From NCBI GenBank assembly GCA_020831525.1, contig JAFIGH010000007.1, forward strand, positions 1 through 64,000: a stretch of DNA of 64,000 nucleotides, in the 5' to 3' direction. Below the pieces are notes generated by a model. That model ran no database searches and had not been told where the DNA came from. It saw nothing but the letters and a program-made list of their open reading frames with translations. Shown here piece by piece: positions 35,745-48,645 of the stretch (position 1 is the stretch's first letter; each line of letters starts with the position of its first letter). Source of the DNA: Opitutales bacterium (GTDB lineage: Bacteria > Verrucomicrobiota > Verrucomicrobiia > Opitutales > Oceanipulchritudinaceae). A program made the translations under genes and the position numbers.

Positions 35745-36785
35745 TCACACGCGGGGCTCCGCCTCGGTGGGCCAGCCCTGCTTCCTATGGGCATCCAGCT
35801 TCCATAGCTGGAGTACTTTAAGGTAGTTCGCACGTTCAAAAGCAGAAGAATCCGGGCACTTGCGCAAGCTCATACTCCCGCGCATCTGCTCCACCGATTC
35901 GTATTCGTGCTCCTCCATCCAGTGGCGTAGCTGAGCAAGGAGGTAGCCGATGTGCGACGGGCCTTTGCGCAAGAGCGCGGAGACCAGCTGCACGCCCGAG
36001 GCCCCCGCCATGATCGATTTGACGACGTCCTCCATCGTATGCACGCCCCCGCTCACAGCGATGTCGCCCTTTAGGTTGCCGTGCAGGATGGCGGCCCAGC
36101 GCAGGCGCAGGCGCAGCTCCGGCGAACGCGAAAGCTCAAGGTGCGGCCTCGCCTCCAGCTCCTCAATGTCGATGTCGGGCTGGTAGAAGCGGTTGAAGAG
36201 CACCACGCCGGCGGCGCCCGCTTCGTCCAACTGCATGGCGAAGTGTGCGGGCGAGGAAAAGAAGGGCGAGAGTTTCACGGCGACGGGAATCTTCACCGCC
36301 TCCTTCACGTCACGCAGGATATTGAGCGTGCGCGCCTCGACTTCGGTGCCCGGTTCGCGTGGATCGGTGGCGACGTAGTAGACGTTGATCTCGAGTGCGT
36401 CCGCGCCCGCCTGCTCGATGTATTTCGCGTAGTGGGACCACCCGCCGGGGGACACACCGTTGAGCGAGCCGATGACCGGCAGGTCGGTGGCCTGCTTGAT
36501 GCGCTCGATCTGGCGCAGGTAGCGTTCGGGCCCGAGGGAATAATCGGTCATGGCCGGGAAGTACGACGTCGCTTCCGCGTACGACTCCGCGGGGCCCTCC
36601 GTATGGGCAAACTCGGAGACCTGCTCCTGGGTGATCTGCTCCTCGAAGAGCGAGTGCATGACGATGGCCGAGGCCCCCGCGTCTTCCAGCGCGCGCACCA
36701 CATTGATGTCGTCGACAAGCGGGGAGGCGCCCGGCATGAGCGGGTTCTTGAGTTTCAGGCCAAGGTAGTTGGTGGTAAGATCCAT
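35745..36785 (-). CDS. Dihydroorotate dehydrogenase-like FMN protein linked to nifJ
   Basis: The 346-residue TIM-barrel protein resembles class 1 dihydroorotate dehydrogenases: MDLTTNYLGLKLKNPLMPG, LPVIGSLNGVSPGGWSHYAKYIEQAGADALEINVYY, KIPVAVKLSPFF, VLFNRFYQPDIDIEEL, and the FMN phosphate loop AVSGGVHTMEDVVKSIMAGASGVQLVSALL. ATG at 36783-36785 is chosen; the frame is open to 36917 but the extension overlaps nifJ and is low-complexity. It lies 13 bp after nifJ. Such DHOD-like genes are often next to pyruvate:flavodoxin oxidoreductase genes, and a pyrimidine role is doubtful there. The true substrate is unknown. Confidence 0.88.
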   Translation of the reverse strand: MDLTTNYLGLKLKNPLMPGASPLVDDINVVRALEDAGASAIVMHSLFEEQITQEQVSEFAHTEGPAESYAEATSYFPAMTDYSLGPERYLRQIERIKQATDLPVIGSLNGVSPGGWSHYAKYIEQAGADALEINVYYVATDPREPGTEVEARTLNILRDVKEAVKIPVAVKLSPFFSSPAHFAMQLDEAGAAGVVLFNRFYQPDIDIEELEARPHLELSRSPELRLRLRWAAILHGNLKGDIAVSGGVHTMEDVVKSIMAGASGVQLVSALLRKGPSHIGYLLAQLRHWMEEHEYESVEQMRGSMSLRKCPDSSAFERANYLKVLQLWKLDAHRKQGWPTEAEPRV

Positions 36786-36798
36786 TGTCCGTATGTGC

Positions 36799-40410
<3,612 letters not shown>

Positions 40411-40526
40411 TTAAAAGACTTTCAGGTCAACAAAATAATCGACTCAAAACTCCGAAAAGAAGAATTTCCTCCCCTGTCCCGTTCATCCGCTGCCTGTGTG
40501 CCCGCCCCTTGAATTCCTCCTTTACA

Positions 40527-40552
40527 TATCAACTTATCCTGATTCATTGATA
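40527..40552. promoter_or_regulatory. Inverted repeat upstream of metF
   Basis: TATCAA and TTGATA are separated by 14 bases and end 6 bp before the metF start codon. Placement suggests an operator; an ArsR-family site is possible but unproven. The rest of the 148-bp divergent gap shows no riboswitch that I can recognise. Confidence 0.35.
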
Positions 40553-40558
40553 GGTTAA

Positions 40559-41473
40559 ATGACATCAAATCGACCGATCAGTGACTTGCTTGTAAAGGGC
40601 AGCCCGGTGCTGTCCGTGGAATTCTTTCCGCCGAAGGACGAGGCGGGGGGCGAATTGATCGTGCGCACCGCTCTGGAAATCAAAGAGCAGGTGAAGCCCG
40701 ACTTCGTCTCCATCACCTACGGGGCGGGCGGCTCCACGCGCGAGCGCACGTTCCGCTACGCGAAGCTGCTCAAGGATGAATACGGCTTCGAAGTGATGCC
40801 GCACCTCACCTGCGTGGGCTCGTCCAAAGACGAGATCCGCGAAATCGTGGCGGAGTGGCAGGACGCCGGATTCTGCAACATCATGGCCCTGCGCGGCGAC
40901 CCGCCGAAGGGCGAGACGGAGTTTCGCCCCCACCCCGACGGCTTCCCCTACGCCGACGAGCTGGTCGCCTTCCTGCGCGAGAACTTCAGCGGGTTCAGCC
41001 TCGGCGTGGCGGGCTACCCGGAAATCCATCCCGAAGCGCCTGACGGCGCCGCCGACCTCGTGAACCTCAAGCGCAAAGTCGACGCCGGCGGCTCGTTTGT
41101 CACAACGCAGCTCTTCTACGACAACAGCTACTTCCGCTCCTTTGTCGACGGCTGCCGCGCGGCGGGGATCACCGTGCCCATCCTCCCGGGCCTCATGCCC
41201 ATCCGCTCGGCCGTGCAGGCGCGCCGCTTCTGCAAACACGTGCCGACCGAACTCGACGCCGCCCTCCGGGAGGCCGGCGACGACAAGGCCAAAATCCACG
41301 AAGTCGGCATCGACTGGACCTGCCGCCAAATCCGCGAACTCCTCGCATGGGGCGCGCCCGGCGTGCACCTCTACATCATGAACCGCTCCCGCATGGCCGT
41401 CGAAGTCCTCCGCCGCCTCCGCGCCGAAGGCCTCTTCCAGGCCGAGCCGCACCCGCCGGCACAGTCGGCATAG
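40559..41473 (+). CDS. metF: Methylenetetrahydrofolate reductase
   Basis: The 304-residue TIM-barrel flavoprotein has the family landmarks: LSVEFFPPKDEAGG (with the active-site Glu), FVSITYGAGGSTRERT, MPHLTCVGSSKDEI, NIMALRGDPPKGE (the FAD-site Asp), GVAGYPEIHPEAP, FVTTQLFYDN and PILPGLMPI. It reduces 5,10-methylene-THF to 5-methyl-THF for methionine synthesis. Length is that of bacterial MetF without a C-terminal regulatory domain. It diverges from nifJ. A second methionine gene, metY, lies at the right end of the window but is not linked to it. Confidence 0.96.
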   Translation: MTSNRPISDLLVKGSPVLSVEFFPPKDEAGGELIVRTALEIKEQVKPDFVSITYGAGGSTRERTFRYAKLLKDEYGFEVMPHLTCVGSSKDEIREIVAEWQDAGFCNIMALRGDPPKGETEFRPHPDGFPYADELVAFLRENFSGFSLGVAGYPEIHPEAPDGAADLVNLKRKVDAGGSFVTTQLFYDNSYFRSFVDGCRAAGITVPILPGLMPIRSAVQARRFCKHVPTELDAALREAGDDKAKIHEVGIDWTCRQIRELLAWGAPGVHLYIMNRSRMAVEVLRRLRAEGLFQAEPHPPAQSA

Positions 41474-41565
41474 AATACCGACGCGTGGCCGGGGGCGGCG
41501 ACGCTGCCAAAGCACACGGCAGGCCGCTCCGCGACCCCACCCGGCCTGAAGAATTTATTGCCAAT

Positions 41566-41592
41566 CAAACGATTGTTTCAATCAATCGTTTG
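41566..41592. promoter_or_regulatory. Perfect palindromic operator in front of tetR
   Basis: CAAACGATTG and CAATCGTTTG form a perfect 10-bp inverted repeat with a 7-bp spacer, ending 2 bp before the tetR start codon. Size and position fit a TetR autoregulatory operator controlling the whole efflux operon. Confidence 0.8.
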
Positions 41593-41594
41593 AA

Positions 41595-42245
41595 ATGTCG
41601 GATACGAAGGAAGAGTTGATGGGGTCGGCGGAGCGTTTGTTTGCGGAGCGCGGGTTTGCGGGTGTGGGCATCCGGGAGATTGCGCGGGCGGCGGGGGCGA
41701 ACACGGCGGCGGTGAACTACCATTTCGAATCGAAGGAGAATTTGTGGCTGGAGATCATGCGGCGGCGGGCCGGACCGGTGAACGCGGAGCGGTTCCGGCG
41801 TTTGGGTGAAGCGAAGGCGCGGGCGGGTGGCGATCCACTTTCGCTCGGCGTGATCACGGACGCCCTTATCGGTCCGGTGGTGGATGTCTTGATCGATGAA
41901 AAGGGAGAGCCGGACCAGTTATCCATCCGCCTCATGACGCGGCTGATGGTGGAAACGCCGATGCTCTTCCGGGAGGAACTGTTGGAGTTCTTCGCGGAGA
42001 CGCGCGACCGCTTTGCCGCCGCCCTCGCGGAGAGCCTACCGCACTGCAATCCGCCGGAGATTCAAGCCCGCTTCTTTTACCTTGTCAGCGCCATGACGGG
42101 TCTCGTCGTGCAGGCGGAAATGCTCTCGGGGGCGAACGATTGCCTGCCCGCAAAGGCCTTTCGCGAGGTCCTGCTAAGCTGCGTCTCCCGCACGGCGGCG
42201 GCCATAGAGTCGCCCATACTTGCAAATGTGAGGGGGCAGCCATGA
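41595..42245 (+). CDS. TetR-family repressor of the adjacent RND efflux operon
   Basis: The 216-residue protein has the TetR N-terminal helix-turn-helix (KEELMGSAERLFAERGFAGVGIREIARAAGANTAAVNYHFESKENL, in residues 5-50) and an all-helical ligand domain of the CerR type (MTRLMVETPMLFREELLEFF). It is the first gene of a four-gene operon, and its stop overlaps the next start by 4 bases. The perfect palindrome directly before its ATG indicates autorepression that would also silence the pump genes until a ligand binds. Confidence 0.93.
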   Translation: MSDTKEELMGSAERLFAERGFAGVGIREIARAAGANTAAVNYHFESKENLWLEIMRRRAGPVNAERFRRLGEAKARAGGDPLSLGVITDALIGPVVDVLIDEKGEPDQLSIRLMTRLMVETPMLFREELLEFFAETRDRFAAALAESLPHCNPPEIQARFFYLVSAMTGLVVQAEMLSGANDCLPAKAFREVLLSCVSRTAAAIESPILANVRGQP

Positions 42246-43654
42246 AGCGTATCCACAGTCTCTATTACATGGGCTGGCTCGTTCTCGGGGCTGGTTGCTC
42301 GACCGGGCCCGGTCCGGAAGATCTTCGCCCGGCGCAGCCCGATATGCCCGCCGAAGGCTTCGCGGCGGCGACCGAAGACGCGGGAACGGAATGGGTTACG
42401 GCGCTCGCCCATCCGGAACTGGAGGCCCTCGTTGAGGAGGCATGGGCGGCCAACCGGGGGCTGGCCCGTCTCGCCGCCCGCCTCGACCAAGCCGAGGCGG
42501 AAGCCCGTATTGCCGGTGCCGCGCGGCGGCCCCTCATCACCGCCGGAGCGGAGGCCTCCCGGCAGGAAATTGATTTCGCAGGTCTCGGGCGCGTGCGCCA
42601 GGACAGCTATGCCTTGAGCGGCAACCTCTCGTGGGAAATCGATCTCTGGGGACGCCTTCGCGACGCCCGCACTTCCGCCGAAGCCGCCCTTGCGGCCTCC
42701 GGGGCAGACTACGCGGCGGCGCGCCTCTCGCTCGCGGCGCAGGCGGTGCGGCTGTGGGTCGATCTGGCCGAGGCCGACGCCCAGGTCAGGCTCGCGACCG
42801 AAACGACGCGCAGCTTCGAGGCGAACGAACGACTGACCGTTCGCCGGTTTGAAGCCGGTGTCGCCGATGCCGTCGAGGTTCGCCTCACCCGTGCCAATAC
42901 CGCCGCCGCCCGGAGCGCGGTGGAGGCGCGTGGACGCCAGCGGGACGGTCTCCGCCGGGCTCTCGAAACGCTCCTCGGGCGCTACCCGGCGGGGACCTTC
43001 GGGGGCGCCGGCCTGCCGTCGGACCTCGCCCCCGTGTCCCCCGGTTTGCCCGCCGATCTGTTGGAACGCCGCCCGGATTTACGCGCGGCGGAGACCCGTT
43101 ATGCCGCCGCCGTCCACGGCCTTTCGGCGGCCAACAAGGCGCGTCTCCCGGAGCTGCGCCTGACGGCCGCTGCCGGACTCGCCAGCCCCGAGCTGCGCGA
43201 GGTGCTCAATACCGAAAGCTTTTTCTGGAACCTCATCGGCGGGCTCACGGCCCCGCTTTTCGATGGCGGGCGCATCTCGGCCGAACAGGACCGGGCGCGG
43301 GCGCGCGTTGAGGAGGCGGCCCATGCCTACGCCGAAGCCGCTCTCGCGGCCCTGCGCGAAGTGGAAACGGCCCTCGCGGCGGAGCATTTTCTGCGCGACC
43401 AGGAGAGTGCCCTCGCCGAAGCCGCCGCCCAAGCCCGCGAAGCCGAGCGCCTCGCCACGGACCGCTACGGGCGCGGCCTCACGCCCCTCACGACCGTCCT
43501 CGAAGCGCAGCGCCGCGCTTTCGAGAGCGAGAGCCAGTTGCTCAATATTCGCGCTGAACGTCACCGCGCCCGCGTCGACCTCATCCTCTCCCTCGGTGGA
43601 GATTTTGCCCCCGCCGCCGCCACAGCATCCGCTCAACCGCCCTCTCTGCCATGA
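42242..43654 (+). CDS. Outer-membrane efflux lipoprotein, TolC/OprM (NodT) family
   Basis: ATG at 42242 is chosen since it gives a lipoprotein signal (MGWLVLGAGCS, lipobox Cys19) and a 4-base overlap with tetR; the frame is open to 42140. The 470-residue product has two OEP repeats, each with long helices (LARLAARLDQAEAEARIAGAARRP, LSLAAQAVRLWVDLAEADAQVRL) and LSWEIDLWGRLRDA, LPADLLERRPDLRAAETRYAAA and YGRGLTPLTTVLEAQR. It forms the trimeric outer-membrane duct of the tripartite pump encoded downstream. Confidence 0.94.
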   Translation: MKRIHSLYYMGWLVLGAGCSTGPGPEDLRPAQPDMPAEGFAAATEDAGTEWVTALAHPELEALVEEAWAANRGLARLAARLDQAEAEARIAGAARRPLITAGAEASRQEIDFAGLGRVRQDSYALSGNLSWEIDLWGRLRDARTSAEAALAASGADYAAARLSLAAQAVRLWVDLAEADAQVRLATETTRSFEANERLTVRRFEAGVADAVEVRLTRANTAAARSAVEARGRQRDGLRRALETLLGRYPAGTFGGAGLPSDLAPVSPGLPADLLERRPDLRAAETRYAAAVHGLSAANKARLPELRLTAAAGLASPELREVLNTESFFWNLIGGLTAPLFDGGRISAEQDRARARVEEAAHAYAEAALAALREVETALAAEHFLRDQESALAEAAAQAREAERLATDRYGRGLTPLTTVLEAQRRAFESESQLLNIRAERHRARVDLILSLGGDFAPAAATASAQPPSLP

Positions 43655-44847
43655 AATACCTTTGGCCTGTCCTTGTCCTCATTGTTGCTCTCTGCCTCTT
43701 TGCGCTCCTCGTCTTCTTCCGCTCGCCGCCGGAGATGACCGAACCCGAGCCTCATCTGCCCACGGTTGAGTTCATTCGCGCCGAACCCAAGACGGTGCGC
43801 CTGACCGTGCGCTCGCAGGGAGCGGTCGCCCCGCGCACCGAAACCGACCTCACCCCCGAAGTGAGCGGACGCGTTCTCCGCGTGGTCGACGCCTTTGAAA
43901 ACGGGTCCTTCTTCGAAGCGGGCGACCTTCTCCTCGAAATCGATCCGCTCCCGCTCGAATCCGCCGTCGCCGAGGCGCGCGCGGCCCTCGCCACCGCCCG
44001 CCTTGCCCTCGCCCAGGAAATCGCCCAGGGCGAACAGGCCGTTGAGGACTGGGCGGAACTGGGCCAAGGAACTCCCGGACCGCTTGTTCAGCGCGTCCCG
44101 CAACAGGAAAAGGCCCGCGCCGATGTCGAGGCCGCCGAAACCCGCCTCCGCGTGGCCGAGCGCAACCTCGAAAACACCCGCGTGCGCGCCCCCTACGTCG
44201 GCCGCACGCGCGAGCGGCGCGTCGACGTCGGGCAAGTCGTCATGGCCAACACAACCGTCCTTGGCCGCGTCTACGCCATCGATTTCGCCGAGGTCCGGCT
44301 CCCCCTCTCCCTGCGCGAAGCCGACCTTCTCGATCTCCCCGCGCCCGGCTCCAGGGCCATTGGAAACGGTCCCGTTGTCCGCCTCTCCGCCCGCTCCGGC
44401 GACGCCGTGAACGAGTGGACCGGTCACATCGTTCGCGCGGAAGCCGCCCTCGATCCCCGCACCCGCCTCCTCAACCTCATCGCGCGCATCGACGATCCCT
44501 TCGCCCGCGCTGATGGTTCCACGCACGCGCCCCTCACTCCGGGCCGCTTTCTCGAAGCCGAGATCGAAGGCGTCGCCCTCGAGGACGCCTTCCGCCTGCC
44601 CCGATCCGCCCTCGCCGACTCCCGCACGGTGCGCGTGCTCGATCAGGACGACCGCCTCGTCACGCGCGAAGTCACCATCCGCCACACGACTCCCGCCGAC
44701 ATTGTCGTGACGGAGGGAATACAACCCGGCGACCGCGTGGCCGTCTCCAGTATCGAATTTTTCGTCGAGAACATGCCGGTGCGGGCGGTTAAGCAAACGG
44801 ATGCGCCGAACGCCGAAGCACGGACACAAGGAGAGCCCGCACGATGA
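43651..44847 (+). CDS. RND efflux periplasmic adaptor (membrane fusion protein)
   Basis: The 398-residue product has an N-terminal membrane anchor (YLWPVLVLIVALCLFALLVFF), a biotinyl-lipoyl-like half (TVRLTVRSQGAVAPRTETDLTPEVSGRVLRV, FFEAGDLLLEIDPLPLESAV), a coiled-coil hairpin (about 120-180), the second lipoyl half (NTRVRAPYVGRTRERRVDVGQVV) and a beta-barrel domain (LTPGRFLEAEIEG). It bridges the RND pump and the outer-membrane lipoprotein. Both ends overlap neighbouring genes by 4 bases. Confidence 0.94.
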   Translation: MKYLWPVLVLIVALCLFALLVFFRSPPEMTEPEPHLPTVEFIRAEPKTVRLTVRSQGAVAPRTETDLTPEVSGRVLRVVDAFENGSFFEAGDLLLEIDPLPLESAVAEARAALATARLALAQEIAQGEQAVEDWAELGQGTPGPLVQRVPQQEKARADVEAAETRLRVAERNLENTRVRAPYVGRTRERRVDVGQVVMANTTVLGRVYAIDFAEVRLPLSLREADLLDLPAPGSRAIGNGPVVRLSARSGDAVNEWTGHIVRAEAALDPRTRLLNLIARIDDPFARADGSTHAPLTPGRFLEAEIEGVALEDAFRLPRSALADSRTVRVLDQDDRLVTREVTIRHTTPADIVVTEGIQPGDRVAVSSIEFFVENMPVRAVKQTDAPNAEARTQGEPAR

Positions 44848-47800
44848 TCGCCTGGTTTGTTCGCAACGGCGTCGCCGCCAACCTCATCATGATCATTGTT
44901 GCGGTGGGCGGCTTTGTTGCCCTCCCGCAGCTTCGGGTGGAGCTGTTTCCCGAGATTTCGCTTGATCAGGTCCTCGTCCGCGTCGTCTATCCCGGAGCCA
45001 CGCCGAACGAAGTCGAAGAGGGCATCGTTCTCCGCGTCGAAGAAGCCGTCCAGGGCGTCCAGGGAATCCGCCGCATCTCCTCGACCGCCTCCGAGAGCGT
45101 GGGCACCGTGGCCATCGAAGCCCTTCGCGGATACGACATTCGCCGCCTCAAAGACGACATCAAGACCCGTGTTGACGCCATCGATACGTTCCCCGTCAAC
45201 GCCGAACGCCCCATCATCGAAGAACTCATTTTTCCGCGCGATGTCCTCTACATTGCCGTGGCCGGGGAGACCGATGAGGTCACCCTGCGCCGCATGGCCG
45301 AGCGGGTGCGCGACGAAATCGTGGCCGTTCCCGGCATATCCCAAGCCGAACTCGTCGGCGTGCGCTCCTTTGAAATCGCCATCGAGGTCTCGGAAAGCGC
45401 ACTGCGCGCCTACGGGCTCACCTTCGACGAAGTGGCCGAGGCTGTCAGTCGCCACTCCCTCGACTTGCCCGGCGGCTCCATCCGCGCGGCGAGCGGGGAA
45501 ATTCTTCTCCGCACGCTGGGGCAAGCCTACGAGGGCGCCGAATTTGCCGCCATTCCCCTTCGCTCGGGCGTCGACGGAGCCCGCGTGCAACTGGGCGATG
45601 TCGCCCGCATCGTCGACGGCTTTGTCGACCAGGACCGTATCGCCGCCTTCGACGGATCGCCCGCCGCCTTCGTTCTCGTCCGGCAGGTGAGCACGGAGAG
45701 CCCGCTCGATATTTCGCGGAAAGTGGAGGCCTACCTCGACGAAGCGAGGGGCCGTTTTCCCGAGGGCATCGCCCTGAGCACTTTTGCCGATACGTCGTTT
45801 TATCTCGCCGACCGCATCGCCCTCCTCGTCAAAAACGGGCTCATCGGCCTCATCCTCGTCGTCGCCATCCTCACGGCCTTTCTTCGGCCGCTCCTCGCCT
45901 TTTTTGTCGCCCTCGGAATACCGGTTTCGTTTCTCGGGGCCTTTCTCGTCGCGCCTTACTTTGATGTCTCGATCAACCTGATTTCGCTCTTTGCTTTCAT
46001 CCTTGTCCTCGGGATCGTGGTCGACGACGCCATTGTCGTGGGTGAGAGCGTGTTCTCAGAATTTCAGCACAGCAAACCCGGACCGGAGGCCGCCATCCGC
46101 GGATCGCTCCGGGTGGCCAAGCCCGTGACCTTTGCCGTCCTCACGACAATGGTCGCGTTTGTGCCGGTTTTCTTCATACCCGGGACCTTCGGGAAGTTCC
46201 TCGCCCCCATTCCTGTGGTCGTCATCGCCACGCTCGCGTGGTCCCTCGTGCAGAGCAAACTCGTTCTCCCCTACCATCTCTCCCTCCTCCGCGTGGGCAC
46301 GCGCGACCGCGCCAGGCTCAACGCCTTCAACCGCGTGCAACGGCGCATCGCCGACGCCCTCGAAGCCTGTATCGAACGCCTCTACCGCCCGTCCCTCCGC
46401 TGGTCGATGGAGCGGCGCTACCTCACCCTTGCGGCCTTTGCGGGGGTCTTCATCATCTCCTTCGGCGTTCTCGCGGGCGGGTGGGTGCGGTTCGTTCCCC
46501 AACCCTCGGTCCCGAGCGATTACATTGTCGCCAATCTCGAATACCCCATGGGCACGCCCATCGAAACGACGCGGCGCGGCCTCGACCGCATGCGCGCCGC
46601 CCTTGTCGAGGTGACGGACCAACTGGAACGCGAGGGCGAACCCAATGCCATCGATCACGACGCTATTTTCATGCAGGGCGATACGCATACCGCGACCTAC
46701 CTCATCGAGATGAGCAAGTCGGAAGCCCGCGATGTCTCCGCCTTCGAACTCGCGCGGCGCTGGCGCGAGGCAGTGGGTGAGTTGCCCGGCGCGCGCAGCC
46801 TCGTCTTCACCGCCGAAGCCGGGGCTACGCCGGAGAAGGCCATCGATATTCAACTGACCGGACGTGACTTCGAGGCCATGCGCAATGCCGCCCGCGAGAT
46901 TCGCGAGGGCCTCCGCGACTATCCTGCGGTCTTCGATGTCGCCGACAACTTCTCCAGCGGAAAACGGGAGGTGCGCATCCGCACGAACCCCGCCGCCGCC
47001 GATCTCGGCATCTCCACCGCAGACCTCGGGCGGCAGGTGCGGCAGGCATTCTTCGGGGCCGAGGCCCAGCGCATCCAGCGCGGGCGCAACGACGTGCGCG
47101 TCATGGTCCGCTACCCGCGCGACGAAAGGGAGAGCCTCGCCAACCTCGAAGACATGCGCGTGCGCCTGCCCGACGGCACCGCCGTGCCTTTCGCCGAGGT
47201 CGCCGACATTTCCCTCGACCAGGGCTTCGCCACGATCAAGCGCATTGACCGCAACCGCGTGCTCAATATCACCGCGGACATTGATCGCGAGGCAACCGAC
47301 TTCACGGCCCTTGTGCGCGAGATCCAGAATGAAATGCTCCCCGAGATCCTCGCCCGCCACCCCGGCGTCGAGAGCACCCTTGAGGGCGAAGCGGCGGAGA
47401 CGCGGGAGACCCTTGCCAGCCTCCTCCTGAGCACGCTCCTCATGCTCTTTATCATCTACGCGCTCCTCGCCATCCCCTTCCGCTCCTACCTCCAGCCGCT
47501 CATTGTCATGGCGGCCATTCCCTTTGCCTTGGTCGGGGCGGTCATCGGGCACATCGTCACCTTCCAAAACCTCAGCATCCTTTCCATCCTCGGGCTCGTC
47601 GCGGCCTTCGGCGTGGTCGTCAACGCCAGCCTCGTCATGGTCGATTTTGTGAACCAAAACCGCCGCGAAGGCGCCGACCGCATGACCGCCGTGATGGGAG
47701 CGGGGGCGGCCCGTTTCCGCCCCATTGTCCTGACCTCCCTGACAACCTTTGCCGGGCTCACCCCCATCCTATTGGAGCGCAGCCTGCAAGCCCAGTTCCT

Positions 47801-47945
47801 CATCCCCATGGCCACCTCGTTGGCCTTCGGTGTGCTCTTCGCCAGCTTCATCACCCTCTACCTCGTGCCCGCCCTCTACCTCGCCCTCGAAGATGTGAAG
47901 CGGTTCCTCGGCCGGCTCTTCGGGATGCGGGCAACCAAAGTATAG
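44844..47945 (+). CDS. RND family inner-membrane efflux pump (HAE/AcrB-like)
   Basis: The 1033-residue protein has the duplicated RND layout: a first membrane helix (NGVAANLIMIIVAVGGFVAL), a periplasmic porter loop, helices 2-6, a second large periplasmic loop and helices 8-12. Conserved features include ELFPEISLDQVLVRVVYPGATPNEVEEGI, LGIVVDDAIVVGESVFSE on helix 4 (the proton-relay Asp pair), FIPGTFGKFLAPIPVVVIATL, and VNASLVMVDFVNQNRREG in the second half. It expels small molecules using the proton gradient. Substrate is not evident; the operon lacks a second pump subunit. Confidence 0.95.
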   Translation: MIAWFVRNGVAANLIMIIVAVGGFVALPQLRVELFPEISLDQVLVRVVYPGATPNEVEEGIVLRVEEAVQGVQGIRRISSTASESVGTVAIEALRGYDIRRLKDDIKTRVDAIDTFPVNAERPIIEELIFPRDVLYIAVAGETDEVTLRRMAERVRDEIVAVPGISQAELVGVRSFEIAIEVSESALRAYGLTFDEVAEAVSRHSLDLPGGSIRAASGEILLRTLGQAYEGAEFAAIPLRSGVDGARVQLGDVARIVDGFVDQDRIAAFDGSPAAFVLVRQVSTESPLDISRKVEAYLDEARGRFPEGIALSTFADTSFYLADRIALLVKNGLIGLILVVAILTAFLRPLLAFFVALGIPVSFLGAFLVAPYFDVSINLISLFAFILVLGIVVDDAIVVGESVFSEFQHSKPGPEAAIRGSLRVAKPVTFAVLTTMVAFVPVFFIPGTFGKFLAPIPVVVIATLAWSLVQSKLVLPYHLSLLRVGTRDRARLNAFNRVQRRIADALEACIERLYRPSLRWSMERRYLTLAAFAGVFIISFGVLAGGWVRFVPQPSVPSDYIVANLEYPMGTPIETTRRGLDRMRAALVEVTDQLEREGEPNAIDHDAIFMQGDTHTATYLIEMSKSEARDVSAFELARRWREAVGELPGARSLVFTAEAGATPEKAIDIQLTGRDFEAMRNAAREIREGLRDYPAVFDVADNFSSGKREVRIRTNPAAADLGISTADLGRQVRQAFFGAEAQRIQRGRNDVRVMVRYPRDERESLANLEDMRVRLPDGTAVPFAEVADISLDQGFATIKRIDRNRVLNITADIDREATDFTALVREIQNEMLPEILARHPGVESTLEGEAAETRETLASLLLSTLLMLFIIYALLAIPFRSYLQPLIVMAAIPFALVGAVIGHIVTFQNLSILSILGLVAAFGVVVNASLVMVDFVNQNRREGADRMTAVMGAGAARFRPIVLTSLTTFAGLTPILLERSLQAQFLIPMATSLAFGVLFASFITLYLVPALYLALEDVKRFLGRLFGMRATKV

Positions 47946-48038
47946 GCAAAAGCTTGGAGGGAAACGCTCCGCCTGCCCCGCGACTGCGGGGTCGGTTTCG
48001 TGAGGTACCGGGTGCGCGAAACTTCGCCCGACAGCCAT

Positions 48039-48084
48039 CCGCGCGCCCAGCGGTCGGGCGGCAAGCAGCCCGACTACTTCGCGG
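48039..48084 (+). repeat. 46-bp intergenic repeat, copy 1
   Basis: Starts CCGCGCGCCCAGCGGTCGGG and recurs with four differences at 48487-48532 in the same orientation. It lies in the ~700-bp gap 47946-48645, which contains only repeats and no gene that I can support. Confidence 0.6.
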
Positions 48085-48288
48085 GCGCCCTGCGAGCGGT
48101 CAACGGAAGTTGACTCATCGAATCCCGCAGGCACCCGGGGTAGGCGGCGGGCCAGACGTAGTTGGGTGGCCTTGGCCCCCAGCACCCGGTGGGAAGGATG
48201 TGTGATCGACCTGCTGCGGCGTTTCCGGTTAAACCGCCGAATGGTATTGGAAATTTTCCGACAAATTGAAACCAAGGCGATACCGCAG

Positions 48289-48404
48289 GTGGCGCGACGC
48301 CATCTTGGGGTCAGCGCGCGGGACCTGCGTCTATGCCGCAGCCGTGCGGATTGGCCATGCGTCCTCGCCGTTGCGGCAGCCGCGGGGCCGGGGGCCAGGA
48401 TGGC
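48289..48404 (+). repeat. ~115-bp structured intergenic repeat, copy 1
   Basis: This copy and 50518-50631 share GTGGCGCGAC, GGGGTCAGCGCGCGG, GGCCATGCG and CGCCGTTGCG in the same order. The ends are inverted (CCATCTTGG ... CCAGGATGG), enclosing smaller hairpins, so the element could fold into a branched structure. It looks like a compound REP element. Confidence 0.6.
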
Positions 48405-48486
48405 CGCCCAGCTACGGGGTCGCGCTTCGCCGGCAAACGACGAGAGAACCGCGTTGCGGCAGGGGCATGGGATTCCGCCCCCCCCT

Positions 48487-48532
48487 CCGCGCGCCCAGCG
48501 GTCGGGCGGCAAGCAGTCCGACTCCTTCGTGG
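48487..48532 (+). repeat. 46-bp intergenic repeat, copy 2
   Basis: Second copy of the 48039-48084 repeat, 448 bp downstream in the same orientation, flanking the structured element at 48289-48404. Confidence 0.6.
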
Positions 48533-48645
48533 ACCTGGCCGGCGCCGCACTTTTTCTTTGTCGCCGACGGCGTCCGGGGTAAACGAGCGGCCCCCGCCGC
48601 AGGCAAGCGCTTGACTCCCCGGCGCAAATCGCTTCCACTTTCGTC

